A stretch of 64,000 nucleotides of DNA from Desertimonas sp963772825. GTDB taxonomy: Bacteria > Actinomycetota > Acidimicrobiia > Acidimicrobiales > Ilumatobacteraceae. The stretch spans positions 33,264 through 97,263 of the forward strand of contig CAVYYX010000023.1 in the NCBI GenBank assembly GCA_963772825.1, given 5' to 3'. The number at the start of each line of letters is the position of its first letter. Position 1 is the stretch's first letter. Positions 25,339 through 34,658 of the stretch are shown one piece after another. The notes beneath the pieces are model-generated. The model saw only the letters and a program-made list of their open reading frames with translations. It was not told the origin of the DNA and searched no databases. The translations under genes and the position numbers were made by a program.

Positions 25339-25878
25339 GTGGTCGACGCCGGACAAACCGCGGTGCTCGGCGCCGAGCAGATGGCGTTCGGCGGTACCAC
25401 GCTCGACGAGCCGGTCGATCGCGCCACGGTCGGTCGGGTCATCGCCGCGGTCACGTCGGGTCCGTGGTGGAGTTCGTGTGCCTCCCCGGTCGCCGTCGAG
25501 ACACCGCGCCGGGGGACCCGCTCGTCGAGCGCCCGACGTCGCGTCGATGGTCTCGAGATCCGGGTGAGCGACGAGCAGCTGACGATCGCCACGGCGGCCC
25601 ACGAGTTGGCTCATGCATTGGCCGGCATCGATCACGGTCACGACGGCACCTTTCGCGCCGCCTACGTCGACGTCGTGGCGATGGTCGGTGGCGCATCTGC
25701 CGCCGGTGCCCTCACCGAAGCGTTCGAGGCGATGGGGATCGCCATGGCCGGTCGCCGCTGGCCAGCGCCCTATCGGGCGGAAGGGGATGGGTTCGTCATC
25801 TCCGCCGGCTCAGCATCCGTCGCCTCGGCGGTCTCGCCGTCGACGCTGACGGCAACGCCGATGCGTCGATCGCGGTGA
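25339..25878 (+). CDS. TIGR04338-like putative zinc metallohydrolase
   Basis: 179 residues from a GTG two bases after the DUF2786 stop. The active-site motif AAHELAHAL gives HExxH, with downstream His/Asp in DHGHDGTFRAAYVDV as likely third ligand. The pairing with DUF2786 supports the family. The last 109 bp overlap the convergent YihY gene tail to tail; the C-terminus after about residue 145 is low complexity and may be an extension. Role unknown. Confidence 0.75.
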   Translation: MVDAGQTAVLGAEQMAFGGTTLDEPVDRATVGRVIAAVTSGPWWSSCASPVAVETPRRGTRSSSARRRVDGLEIRVSDEQLTIATAAHELAHALAGIDHGHDGTFRAAYVDVVAMVGGASAAGALTEAFEAMGIAMAGRRWPAPYRAEGDGFVISAGSASVASAVSPSTLTATPMRRSR

Positions 25879-26813
25879 ACACGACGGGCATCGAGGAGCA
25901 CAGCCCGCCGATCGCCGTCAGTGACCGGTGTGCTTCCGACGAGCGAACGGGGCCACAACTCGTAGTGCAGCACGGAATTCAGCTCGGCCCCGAGCAGTAC
26001 GACGCGCGACACCAGGAAGAACCAGCTGAGGAGGGCGATGACCACCGCGAACGTGCCGTAGGTGTCCCTCGCGCCGGCGATGTAGCGACTGACGATGATC
26101 GAACCGACGGCTTGCAGGGCGACGACCAGGCCGGCCGCGACGGCGGCACCTGGCAGTAGCGACTTGGCCCGCTGTGGGCCGCTGATGAACAACAAGAAGG
26201 TGGCGAGGAGCATTGCCGCGTTGATGACGAAGGACACGGCGACCCCGGCGACGCCGGCGAGCGGTCCGAGGTCGGCCAGCTGGGCGGACGTCAAGGCCAC
26301 GGTGGAGGCCGAGATGCCGACGGCGAAGATCACCAGGAAGGCGATCGACCGCAAGCGGTGGATCGCAACGTTGGGTCGATCGAACGACGGGGTGTCCCAG
26401 ATCTCGTCGAGGGCGGTCTGCAGGGCGTTGGCCGCCGCCAGGCCCGTCCACAGCGCAACGCCCACACCGATGGCCACGGTCGCCCAGCTCCCGCCGAGCG
26501 CCGATTGCGAATCGGCGAGCTCGGTGCCGATCACGGGAACCTGGCCGAGCGCCCCGTCGACGAGGTCTCGACGTCGCTGCGGGTCGTCGGCGAGCACGAC
26601 GTTGAGCAACGTGACGAACGCCAGCATCAGCGGGAAGATGCTGAAGAACGACCAATAGGAGATCGTCGTGGCGAGACGCCCACCACCGTGTTCGCCGAAC
26701 CGCTTGAACACGGCGAGCGGGAGCGACAGCAAGTGGTGACGCCGTTGCAGGTGGTCGAGGTAAGCGAGGAAGCGTGTCATGGGTCGGGTCGAGGTCGTCA
26801 ACTCGTTGCCCAT
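25770..26813 (-). CDS. YihY/virulence factor BrkB family membrane protein
   Basis: 347 residues from ATG 26813 (alternative ATG 26780). Six membrane helices fit the YihY fold, with the conserved RLATTISYWSFFSIFPLMLA, LWTGLAAANALQTALDEIWD and YGTFAVVIALLSWFFLVSRVVLLGAELNSV (given in parts elsewhere in the family). The C-terminal 60 residues are a polar, Asp/Arg-rich tail that overlaps the metallohydrolase 3' end. The family is often named ribonuclease BN by old error; its true role is not settled. It is divergent from fur with about 50 bp between starts. Confidence 0.85.
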   Translation of the reverse strand: MGNELTTSTRPMTRFLAYLDHLQRRHHLLSLPLAVFKRFGEHGGGRLATTISYWSFFSIFPLMLAFVTLLNVVLADDPQRRRDLVDGALGQVPVIGTELADSQSALGGSWATVAIGVGVALWTGLAAANALQTALDEIWDTPSFDRPNVAIHRLRSIAFLVIFAVGISASTVALTSAQLADLGPLAGVAGVAVSFVINAAMLLATFLLFISGPQRAKSLLPGAAVAAGLVVALQAVGSIIVSRYIAGARDTYGTFAVVIALLSWFFLVSRVVLLGAELNSVLHYELWPRSLVGSTPVTDGDRRAVLLDARRVHRDRRIGVAVSVDGETAEATDAEPAEMTNPSPSAR

Positions 26814-26864
26814 GTTGTACCCGTCCTGACCGAACGACGATCGCCGCGCCGATACGGTGAGCGC

Positions 26865-27341
26865 GTGGCGGGTGATCCGAACGGCGACAACGGCTCCGAT
26901 CGCGAGCAGCTGCACGCCGCTGCCGAGCGCCGCCTCACTCGCGTCGGGCAGCGTCACACGAAGCAGCGCAGAGCGATCCTCGAGCTCATCGCCGCGGCGG
27001 CCCGGCCGGTCTCGGTGCCCGAGCTGCTCGGTGAGGATGGCTCGGGTGTCTCACAGAGCTCGCTGTACCGCAACCTCGTCGTGCTCGAGGGAGTCGGCGT
27101 GCTGCAACGGGTGACCGGCGCTGGTCACCACGATCGGTTCGAGTTGAGCGAGGCGCTCAGCGGGCAGCACCACCACCACCTCACGTGCACGGCGTGCGGG
27201 CTCGTCGTCGACATTCCTGCCGATCCGGACGTCGAGGCGGCCGTCGCTCTAGAGGCAAGCCGGATCGCGGCCCAGCTGTCGGCGTTCGTCACCGGCCACA
27301 GCCTCGACCTCTACGGTCGCTGTGCCGACTGCAGCCGGTGA
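26865..27341 (+). CDS. Fur-family transcriptional regulator
   Basis: 158 residues from GTG 26865. The winged helix is read in RHTKQRRAILELIAAAARPVS and SQSSLYRNLVVLEGVGVL. The metal-binding dimerisation domain has HHHHLTCTACG and a terminal CADC, giving two CxxC pairs for a structural zinc. The residues do not separate Fe, Zn or peroxide sensing (Fur, Zur, PerR), so I give no symbol. It lies divergently beside the YihY gene and may control it. Confidence 0.88.
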   Translation: MAGDPNGDNGSDREQLHAAAERRLTRVGQRHTKQRRAILELIAAAARPVSVPELLGEDGSGVSQSSLYRNLVVLEGVGVLQRVTGAGHHDRFELSEALSGQHHHHLTCTACGLVVDIPADPDVEAAVALEASRIAAQLSAFVTGHSLDLYGRCADCSR

Positions 27342-27349
27342 CGAGGCGG

Positions 27350-27928
27350 TCACGCCACCGTCGTCTCGGTCGTCTCAGACGGCTCGGTGGTGGCCGTGAC
27401 GTCGGGTGCGGCGGCGGGTTGTTCGCCCTCGATCCACGCCGTGACGCGCTCGGTGTAGGAGGCGACGAGGGCGTCGATCACCGCTTGGGGGTCGACGTCA
27501 TTGGCTTCGGCAATCTCGGCGACCGTTGAGCCGTTGCGCAGCTCCTCGGCGAGCGTGTCGACGTCGATGCCGATCGCCTCGGCGATCAGCTCACCGTCGA
27601 ACATTCCCGGGCGCCCCTCACGAGGACCGCGGTCGTGACCGCCGCCAGGACCGCCGGGGCCACCTGGGCCGCCCGCGACGAGCGGTCCCTCCTGTCCTCC
27701 GCCGCCGCGAATGATGATCATCGGGCCACCGCCGGGGCCTGATTCCAGGGTCGCGTCGGAGTCGGTCGTCGCGTCGTCGCCGCTCGTCGTCGCCTCGACG
27801 GTGTCGTCAGGCTCCTCGGTTCCGGCGCTGCTGATCGCCGGGCTGAGCAACAGCACGGCGGCAGTGACACCGGCGCCCATCGTGGCGGCGGCGATGCCGC
27901 CGGGGAAGCGGCGGGATTTCGGGTTCAT
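27350..27928 (-). CDS. Secreted Gly-rich protein with C-terminal helical repeat
   Basis: 192 residues from ATG 27928 with AGGAGGAG upstream. Signal peptide (about 1-33, ending SSAGTEE), Thr/Asp spacer, a Gly/Pro-rich segment (IIIRGGGGQEG, GGPGGPGGPGGGHDRG), then a compact domain with IAEAIGIDVDTLAEELRNGSTVAEIAEANDVDP, a helix pattern seen in small actinobacterial secreted proteins. The Thr/Glu tail is extended. It converges on fur with 8 bp between stops. Function unknown. Confidence 0.7.
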   Translation of the reverse strand: MNPKSRRFPGGIAAATMGAGVTAAVLLLSPAISSAGTEEPDDTVEATTSGDDATTDSDATLESGPGGGPMIIIRGGGGQEGPLVAGGPGGPGGPGGGHDRGPREGRPGMFDGELIAEAIGIDVDTLAEELRNGSTVAEIAEANDVDPQAVIDALVASYTERVTAWIEGEQPAAAPDVTATTEPSETTETTVA

Positions 27929-28110
27929 CAGGACTCCTCCTGTTCGGCCGGTGGACACCGGCATCTCGTGGTCGAGGCCACGAAACACCACCCACCCGTG
28001 ACCTGACCGTGAGCGAGTTCGGAGCCCGGTAAGAACCCGCGTCAGATCAGCGCAGCCGGGCTGCCGTCGACCAACGCGCTGCGCTTCCTCGGGACGGCGT
28101 AGCGCTCGGC

Positions 28111-28374
28111 TCATGGCGTGTTGGCGCCGAGGCCGTGGAGGGCGAGTTTGAGATCTTCGGCGACCTCGGCTGGTGTTGTCGGCGGCGGTCGTTGCCGCCG
28201 ACAGACGGCCGCCGCGGTCGGCCTGCGGTCGGTGGTGACGCCGTCGGAGGTGATCGTGCCGTCGGTCTGGTGGACGGTGATCCGACGCCCAGCATGCACT
28301 TCGAGAGTCCAGCCGCCTTCGTGGACGAGATGGTGATGCCGCTCGCAAAGTGGCATCAGGTTGCAGTTATCGCG
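28111..28374 (-). pseudogene. C-terminal remnant of a DUF222/HNH endonuclease
   Basis: After an in-frame TAG (28375-28377) the frame reads RDNCNLMPLCERHHHLVHEGGW and VHQTDGTITSD, the end of the HNH domain in 13E12-repeat proteins. The N-terminal DUF222 part is absent upstream. A truncated leftover, not a working gene. Confidence 0.7.
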
Positions 28375-28464
28375 CTAATACACCTGCAAATGGTGGTCCT
28401 ACGCTCGGTCGGTCCCGCCAAGCGGCTACGCACGCTGGACCGTGCACGGTTACCGTGATCGCCC

Positions 28465-28752
28465 GTGATCCCCGCCGCCGCCAACCTGTCCTTCGAGCTG
28501 GTGGACATGTCCACCGAACTGGGCCCGCCCATCGCCACCGGTCTGTTCGGCAGCGGCGTGACCAGCACTGGCGTGACTGTCGCCACCGTCCGCGACAACC
28601 ACGCCGGCGTGTGGACGGTGGTCATGACCACCGCTGGCCACAACCTGGTGGTCGAACCCAACGGCACCGTCCATGACCACGTCGACAGTAGCGACCTGGC
28701 GAGTGCGCTATCGGACATCGACGTGCTGGTCGCCCTCCTGACTGAGGCCTGA
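28465..28752 (+). CDS. Hypothetical protein, 95 residues
   Basis: GTG-started frame with codon use like its neighbours. It reads IPAAANLSFELVDMSTELG, GVTSTGVTVATVRDN and AGVWTVVMTTAGHNLVVE, alternating hydrophobic strands that suggest a small beta protein. No recognised family, no signal peptide. A weak ribosome site lowers confidence. Confidence 0.45.
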   Translation: MIPAAANLSFELVDMSTELGPPIATGLFGSGVTSTGVTVATVRDNHAGVWTVVMTTAGHNLVVEPNGTVHDHVDSSDLASALSDIDVLVALLTEA

Positions 28753-28880
28753 TCCCCGACGGCCAGATGCGAACCGCGAGGCCGGCGGCGAAGCGATGTT
28801 CGACGACAAGCGGCTCGTCAAGGTCCGCCGCGATGCAACGACCTGCTCCTACAGCGAGCCGGTCACATACGGTGCTGTCC

Positions 28881-29396
28881 ATGGCAGGCTCGGTGATCGC
28901 CTCGCTCACGGCGTTTGTCGCCGGGCAACCGAGGCTGCACCGCCTGGCGAACTTCGCCGCACGCCGCATGGCGGGCCGGGCCTTCGTCGGAACGTCGGCG
29001 GTCGTCGTCGACGGCGACGACGTCCTGGTCGCTCGACACCGCTTCCGAGGCGACTCGTGGGGGCTACCGGGCGGCTGGATCAACCGTCGAGAGGAACCGT
29101 CGGTCGCCTGCGAGCGCGAGGTATTCGAGGAGACCGGGATCGAGGTCGACGCCGTCGCGATCCTCGCCACCGACGTGCATGCTCACCAGGGGCAGCCGGT
29201 GCGCTACTTCGGTCTCACACTCGCCTTCTACTGCGTTCCACGAGGACCCGTCGACCGCACGCGGCCGCCTCCGTCGGCTGAGGTCAGCGAGCTTCGTTGG
29301 GTCCCGCGCTCATCGTGCGAAGCGTTCGTCGATGACTTCTCGCTCACCGCTATCGACATCGCCTTCTCACGTCGGCGAGGGAGCTCCAGGCGGTAG
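28881..29396 (+). CDS. Nudix hydrolase
   Basis: 171 residues from ATG 28881. The Nudix box fits GX5EX7REUXEEXGU exactly: G, WINRR, E, EPSVACE, REVFEETGI (about residues 70-92). N-terminal residues 1-35 are hydrophobic and basic (SVIASLTAFVAGQPRLHRLANFAARR). LPGGWI and FGLTLAFYC are typical. The family removes nucleoside diphosphates linked to another group; substrate unknown. It is a single gene, followed by about 310 bp without a clear gene. Confidence 0.88.
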   Translation: MAGSVIASLTAFVAGQPRLHRLANFAARRMAGRAFVGTSAVVVDGDDVLVARHRFRGDSWGLPGGWINRREEPSVACEREVFEETGIEVDAVAILATDVHAHQGQPVRYFGLTLAFYCVPRGPVDRTRPPPSAEVSELRWVPRSSCEAFVDDFSLTAIDIAFSRRRGSSRR

Positions 29397-29704
29397 CCAG
29401 CCCCGGGGGTACCAAGGATCGTTGGGTACTCCGCTCGTGGGAGCAAAGGTCTTGCCCCCACACGGGTCGCCGCTGGAGAGACCACCGTCGTTGCTGTGGT
29501 TGCGGGCGAGGTCTCGGCACTCCCGGTCGACTGTTCGGGAGTCACCGCGGCCGCCGCGTTGGCCAGCGACTCTTCGTGGTCGCCGCAACCGCTGTTTGCC
29601 GTCATCGTCGAGTTGGCGCGACGCGTTGACGATCGCATCGACGTGACCGAGCCGTGACCGTGCTCTCCGCCAACCGCCGGTGGCAGAGAAGGGGTGTAGC
29701 AGTG
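29397..29704. other. Intergenic with an orphan open frame
   Basis: A plus-strand frame ending at 29656-29658 reads ETTVVAVVAGEVSALPVD and LFAVIVELARRVDDRIDV, which looks protein-like, but there is no start codon or ribosome site in frame. It may be the tail of a lost gene. Nothing else seen. Confidence 0.35.
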
Positions 29705-31009
29705 TCAGCTCGCCGACAGCGGTAGCCGGAATCCGACCACCGCTCCACCGCCTTGGCGGGCGGCGGCGTGCACCCTTCCGCCATTGCGGGTGACGACGTC
29801 GCGAACGATCGACAGTCCGAGGCCGGATCCCGGTAGGGCCTGTGCCGTGGTGGCGCGCCGGAACCGCTCGAACACGTGGTCCAACTCGTCGGCAGCGATC
29901 CCCGGTCCTCGATCGCGCACCTCGAGGACCCCGTCGGCGACGTGGACGTCGATCGTGCCGCCCGACGGGTCGAACTTCGCGGCGTTGTCGACGAGGTTGG
30001 AGATCGCCCGTTCGACGGCGGACTCCTGGGCGCGGACCGGGGAGTCGTCAGCGACCACCTCGAGGGTCCGGCTGGTGCGCCTGGCGAACCGCTCGGCGAC
30101 CCGTCGAGCGGCGTCACCGAGGGAGAACTCGGTGAGCGGCTCGTCGGTCGCCACGCCGGCGGCAACCGTCACGATCTCGTCGACAAGGTCGACCATCACT
30201 TCGACCTCACTGTGCAGGTCGTCAACGATCTGCGACCGGTCGCCGTCGGAGAGGTCGGGATGTCGGCGAAGCACGTCGAGGTTGGTGCGCAGGCTCGTCA
30301 GTGGAGTGCGCAGCTCGTGCCCGGCGTCCTCGACGAGTCGTTGCTGTTCGGCCCGCGACCGATCGAGCGTCTCGAGCATCGACCCGAACGCCGAACCGAG
30401 CCGGCTGACCTCGTCGTTGCCCTCCGTCGGCACGCTGACGTCGAAGCGACCTGTCGTCCGCACCGTGTCGGCCGCCGTCGTCAGGCGGCGCAGAGCGGCC
30501 GTGACCCTCGCGGCGATCAGCGATCCGACCAGCGTGGCCGCCGCGGTGACACCGACGACGAGAACGGTGATCCGGGCGCGATACGAACCGAGCACGCGTT
30601 CGACCTCGGTGAGCGGTCGGGCGACCTGCACGGCCCCGTTGGCGACGCCGGTCGTCCGCACGCGGTAGCGAGTCGACCCGATCGTCACCGTGTCGACAAC
30701 GGAAAGGCGCGGCCGGCCGACGACGGAGCGGGCGGTGGCGTCGGGATCCCAGGCCGGCGACGTGGAGAGCCGCACGGACCCGTCGGGTCCGAGCACCTGG
30801 GTCTGGTAGAAGACGGGCCCGGGACCGCTGCCCTCCCAGTCGGGGAGCCGCTCTTCGTCGCGGACGAGGGCCACCGCCTCGGAGAGCGACACGTCGATCT
30901 CGGCGTACATGCGGTCGCGGGCGAGCCGGTAGCTCACCAGTCCCACCGCCAGCGTTGCCAGGGCCGCCAAGGCCCCGACGGCGATGGCGATCTTCCAGCG
31001 CAGACTCAT
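29705..31009 (-). CDS. Two-component sensor histidine kinase
   Basis: 434 residues; ATG 31009 overlaps the response regulator stop as ATGA. Order: TM1 (about 7-28), extracytoplasmic domain with FYQTQVLGPDGSV, TM2 (about 140-165), HAMP (ALRRLTTAADTV), HisKA with GHELRTPLTSLRTNL (phospho-His), and HATPase_c with the N box SNLVDNAAKF, DRGPGI and GSGLGLSIV. Domain layout resembles MprB-type actinobacterial envelope-stress sensors. The signal is not evident. It lies downstream of its regulator, the usual order in this group. Confidence 0.92.
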   Translation of the reverse strand: MSLRWKIAIAVGALAALATLAVGLVSYRLARDRMYAEIDVSLSEAVALVRDEERLPDWEGSGPGPVFYQTQVLGPDGSVRLSTSPAWDPDATARSVVGRPRLSVVDTVTIGSTRYRVRTTGVANGAVQVARPLTEVERVLGSYRARITVLVVGVTAAATLVGSLIAARVTAALRRLTTAADTVRTTGRFDVSVPTEGNDEVSRLGSAFGSMLETLDRSRAEQQRLVEDAGHELRTPLTSLRTNLDVLRRHPDLSDGDRSQIVDDLHSEVEVMVDLVDEIVTVAAGVATDEPLTEFSLGDAARRVAERFARRTSRTLEVVADDSPVRAQESAVERAISNLVDNAAKFDPSGGTIDVHVADGVLEVRDRGPGIAADELDHVFERFRRATTAQALPGSGLGLSIVRDVVTRNGGRVHAAARQGGGAVVGFRLPLSAS

Positions 31010-31737
31010 CGTGGGGCCGCGGAGGCATGCGGACCGGGTCCGGCCCCGAGATGGTCGGTGCGCGCCACGTAGCCGACGCCGCGCACCGTGTGGATGAGGC
31101 GGCCCTGTCCGCCGGCTTCGGTCTTGCGTCGGAGGTAGCCGATGTAGACGGCCAGGTTCTTGGAGTCGGGCCCGAAGTCGTAGTTCCAGATCCGCTGGTA
31201 GATCGTCGTGTGGTCGAGGACGATGCCGGCGTTGCGGACGAGCAGCTCGAGGAGGTCGAACTCCGTCTTCGTCACGTCGAGCTCGTCCGCCCCGCGCCAA
31301 ACACGGCGGGCTGCGACGTCGACGCGCAGATCGCCGAGGTGCAGTTCTGGAGGTCGCTCCGCGCCGGCGTCGTCGTGACCCGCCCTGCGGAGCAATGCCC
31401 GGATGCGCGCCAGCAACTCACCGAGGTCGAACGGTTTGGGCAGGTAGTCGTCGGCACCGGCGTCGAGGCCGGCAATCCTGTCGCCGGTCGTGGCGCGGGC
31501 CGTGAGCATGAGGATCGGTACACGATTGCCCTCGCTGCGCAGCATCCGGCACACGGTGAGCCCATCGATCGTCGGCATTGTCACGTCGAGGAGCAGGGCG
31601 TCGGCGTCCTCGTCCGCCAGCCGGGCCAGTGCTTCGGCACCATCCTTGACGGTGACGACGTCGTAGCCCTCGAGCGCCAGGGCGCGCTCGAGCGACGTGC
31701 GTACGGCTCGGTCGTCCTCGGCGACGAGCAGCTTCAC
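31006..31737 (-). CDS. OmpR-family response regulator
   Basis: 243 residues. The receiver has the acidic pair DD (8-9), phospho-acceptor Asp51 in LLLDVTMP, Thr79 and Lys101 in LPKPF. The C-terminal winged helix spans about 130-230 and contains KTEFDLLELLVRNAG and YIGYLRRKTE. A short Pro/Ala tail follows. It is the first gene of the pair with the kinase, overlapping by 4 bp. Resembles MprA/TcrA-type regulators; target genes unknown. Confidence 0.92.
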   Translation of the reverse strand: MKLLVAEDDRAVRTSLERALALEGYDVVTVKDGAEALARLADEDADALLLDVTMPTIDGLTVCRMLRSEGNRVPILMLTARATTGDRIAGLDAGADDYLPKPFDLGELLARIRALLRRAGHDDAGAERPPELHLGDLRVDVAARRVWRGADELDVTKTEFDLLELLVRNAGIVLDHTTIYQRIWNYDFGPDSKNLAVYIGYLRRKTEAGGQGRLIHTVRGVGYVARTDHLGAGPGPHASAAPR

Positions 31738-31804
31738 GTCACGAGTACACCAGACGGCGGTAAGGGTTGCGTGTGAGCCCGACGACGAAGCGGTCGCGGC
31801 GATC

Positions 31805-33732
31805 TCAGATCATCGTTCGTCCGAGGGCCAGTCCGCTGCCGACTCGTGAGGTCCCGATGCGATAGTCGTCATCGCTGATCGTCCAACTGTGCGTCCGTGC
31901 GTCGGGACGGCGCACGGCAACGTAGTTGTAGCGGTCTGCAGAGAACACCACGTGGCCCGCTTCGATGGCCCGCTCGCAGAGGTCGATGTCCTCGCCGAGG
32001 TTGACAGCTGCGAACTTCGCCTCGGGAAAGACCTGCCGATCGATCACCATCGTCGATCCGCTCACCCGGTTGGCGGGGGTGAATTCGTTGCCAGGGAAGC
32101 GCAGCACGGTCTCGTCGGGACCTTCGAGGTAGGCGTAGAACGTCTTCTTGCCGACGATCGCGGCGTCGAGGTAGCGATGGACCAACAACGCATCGTGCAG
32201 GTACCACGCGCCGTAATGATCGTCGTCGTCGAACTTGGCGACGAATCGGGCGTCGGTGGCGGCGAGGCCGTTGTTGAGGCACTCACCCATCGTCAGCCCT
32301 GCGGCGAGGTGGATCGCCCGGGCACGCGGGATCGACGCGAGTCGCCGGTCGACGTCCGGACGATCGAAGCGATCCGAATTGGTGAGCACGATGAGGTCGG
32401 CCGACGACCTCGCGTTGCCGGACGAAATTGTCGAGCAGGCGGTCGAGGAACTCTGGCCGATTGGTCGGTGCCAGCACGGTGACACGTGGTGCCGGGGGGG
32501 TCGTCGCGATCCCCAGCGTGTCGAGGATCTGATCGACGCGATGGGCGTAGGTGTGCCGTGACATGACGGCGCGGTAGCCGAGCTGGCCGACACGATCGCG
32601 GTGCTCGGCGTCGCCGGTCAGCCGCTCGACGGCGTGACGTGCGTCGGCCTGCGTCTCCACGGTGATCACGGTGTCGCCGAGCAGCTCGGCGATCGCACGC
32701 GACGGCGTCGACACGACCGGCGTGCGGCAGGCGAGCAGCTCGAACACGCGGACGCGAGCACATCGTCGGCGACGTCTTCACGGAGTTGACGTTGAGGAAG
32801 CACGCGTAGCGCCGGTACTCGTCGAGCAGCTCGGCATAGGGTCGCGAGCCGAGCACGGCCTGGTCGTAGGGAGCGGGGAACCGGGCGCCGTGGGCACCGG
32901 GAGCCGCCATGCGGTCGAAGATGTCGAGCAATCCGGCGTCGAGGACCGGACGGAGCAATAGTTCGACGTCGGCGCCACGGTCGGCGTAGTTGTCCGCTTG
33001 CCAGCTCCCGGCGAAGCAGGCTCGGGCGAGGCGCTGGGGCGGCGCGCCGATCGGATGGTGCAGGCGCGGCTGGGCGGCAAAGGGCAGGGCGGCGACCCGC
33101 TCGTGGTCGGCCAGCTTGACGTAGCGTTCGATGCAGTCGGCGTCCGTCGTGAAGATCCAGTCGAACTGACCCGCCGCGTCGGCGAAGTCCTCGTAGTGGA
33201 CGGGGTCCTCCTTGTTCCAGAACACGGTGGGTAGGTCGGCCTTGTCGGCGGCGACGAGCACGTCGCGCAGCGGCGAGCCCTGGCGCTTGGCGAAATGGGC
33301 GAGGTCGTAACGGAACGCTCCACCGTTGCCCTCCCAGGCGGACTCGACGAAGAGCAGCGAGGCGCCCATCGCCGTCAGCTGGTCGGCGGGTGAGGTCGCC
33401 CCGAGCGGACGTTGGTCCCACTCGGGAGCGAAAGCCTGGTGTGAGAACTCGTCGAGAATCGTGGCGACGACGACCTGGCGGGCGGGTTCGGGGGTGACCG
33501 GCGCGAGGGGCGCGATGAGGTTCTCGGCGAGCAGTTCCTTGCGGAGCCGCCACAGATCGACGGGAAGTCGGACGAGCCGGCGAGGCGACCGAGCGCTGGC
33601 GATGACCAGCTCACCGACGCGGTATTGGGCGCTGTTGCGCAGGGCATCGACTCGTCGCTCGTGGGCGGCGATGAGCGCAGCTCGCTCATCGGCGGCGAGT
33701 GCGGGGTCGTTGCCGTCATCCGCCCCGGTCAT
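31805..33732 (-). CDS. Large two-domain glycosyltransferase, broken by two frameshifts
   Basis: ATG 33732 opens MTGADDGNDPALAADER. The N-terminal part (to about residue 330) has ATILDEFSHQAFAPEW and FWNKEDPVHYEDF, a CgeB-like glycosyltransferase pattern. The frame then shifts near 32750: removing one base in CGTCCGCG restores VFELLACRTPVVSTPS. A second shift near 32415 leads to SADLIVLTNSDRFDRPDVDRRL and a GT2-like domain with FVAKFDDDDHYGAWYLHDALL and GEDIDLCERA. Total length, about 642 codons, is two bases off a whole frame. All blocks are conserved and ordered, so assembly indels are more likely than decay. Together with the GT2 gene upstream it may build a cell-surface glycan. Confidence 0.7.
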
Positions 33733-33752
33733 CGTCGGGGACGCTACCGGTC

Positions 33753-34631
33753 TCATACGATCGGTGGCCGACCGAGCCGAGTGAGCTGGACCACGGTGCC
33801 CCAGCGGATCGGGGCGCGTTGACCGGCCGGACGGGTGCGCCAACCGTCGCGGATCGCGCCGAGCAGCTCGATGAGCTGATGCGGCCGACGCAGCGCCGAG
33901 ATGACCAACCAGTTGGCGACGTACACGACGGCGAGCGGCGCCGGAAGGTTGCGGTAGGCGAGCCACACTCGATTCCGCATCGTGCGTGTCGTGGCCTCAG
34001 CGTGTCGTGAAGGGTCGGTCAGCGGATGGATCACCGCCGGGGTGCTGTCGTACCGGATAGTCCATCCGTCGTCGACCAAGCGAAGGGCAAGGTCGGTCTC
34101 CTCCATCGCGTAGTGGAAGTCTCCGGCATAGCCCCCGACACGCTCGAACGCGGCGCGGCGGATGACGGCGGCACCACCGAGGAAGGCGGTTGCCGGCCCA
34201 CTGCGCTCGGCACTTCGGGCGCCGATGCGCGGGACATGACGGCGTGCAGTCCCGCCGTCTTCGTCGACGATCCGCAGGGCGACGACGCCGAGGTGCGGGT
34301 CGGCCGCCAAGGCCCTCACGGAGGCGGTCAGCGTTCCAGGTCCGGAAAGCCGGGCGTCGTCATCGAGGAAGGCGATGACCGTCGCACCCGCTGCGGCGGC
34401 ACCGAGGTTCCGCCCACCGGGGATGCCGAGGTTGTCGCGGGAGACCACTACGTGAACGCGTTCGTCAGCCGGTATGCCGAGTTCCGCGGGCGCCCCGTTG
34501 GCGACGACCACGACCTCGACCTTGACGCCGTCCTGGCGGAGCGCGCTGTCGACCGCGGCCCGCAACTGCGCCGGCCGATTGCCCATCGTCAAGATGACGA
34601 CGCTGACGTCCGGCGAGCGGTTTCCGGTCAC
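33753..34631 (-). CDS. Family 2 glycosyltransferase
   Basis: About 292 residues from GTG 34631 (VTGNRSPDVSVVILTMGNR); the frame is open a little further. GT-A features: SVVILTMGNRPAQL, GIPGGRNLGAA, and the metal site FLDDDARL. MEETDLALRLVDDGW is the ED motif. A C-terminal amphipathic or TM stretch (LAVVYVANWLVISAL) may hold it at the membrane. Upstream of the large glycosyltransferase, 20 bp apart, so one transcript is likely. Rhamnosyl or galactofuranosyl transfer would fit but cannot be told. Confidence 0.85.
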   Translation of the reverse strand: MTGNRSPDVSVVILTMGNRPAQLRAAVDSALRQDGVKVEVVVVANGAPAELGIPADERVHVVVSRDNLGIPGGRNLGAAAAGATVIAFLDDDARLSGPGTLTASVRALAADPHLGVVALRIVDEDGGTARRHVPRIGARSAERSGPATAFLGGAAVIRRAAFERVGGYAGDFHYAMEETDLALRLVDDGWTIRYDSTPAVIHPLTDPSRHAEATTRTMRNRVWLAYRNLPAPLAVVYVANWLVISALRRPHQLIELLGAIRDGWRTRPAGQRAPIRWGTVVQLTRLGRPPIV

Positions 34632-34658
34632 GCCGTGACGGTACCGACCGCATTCGTC

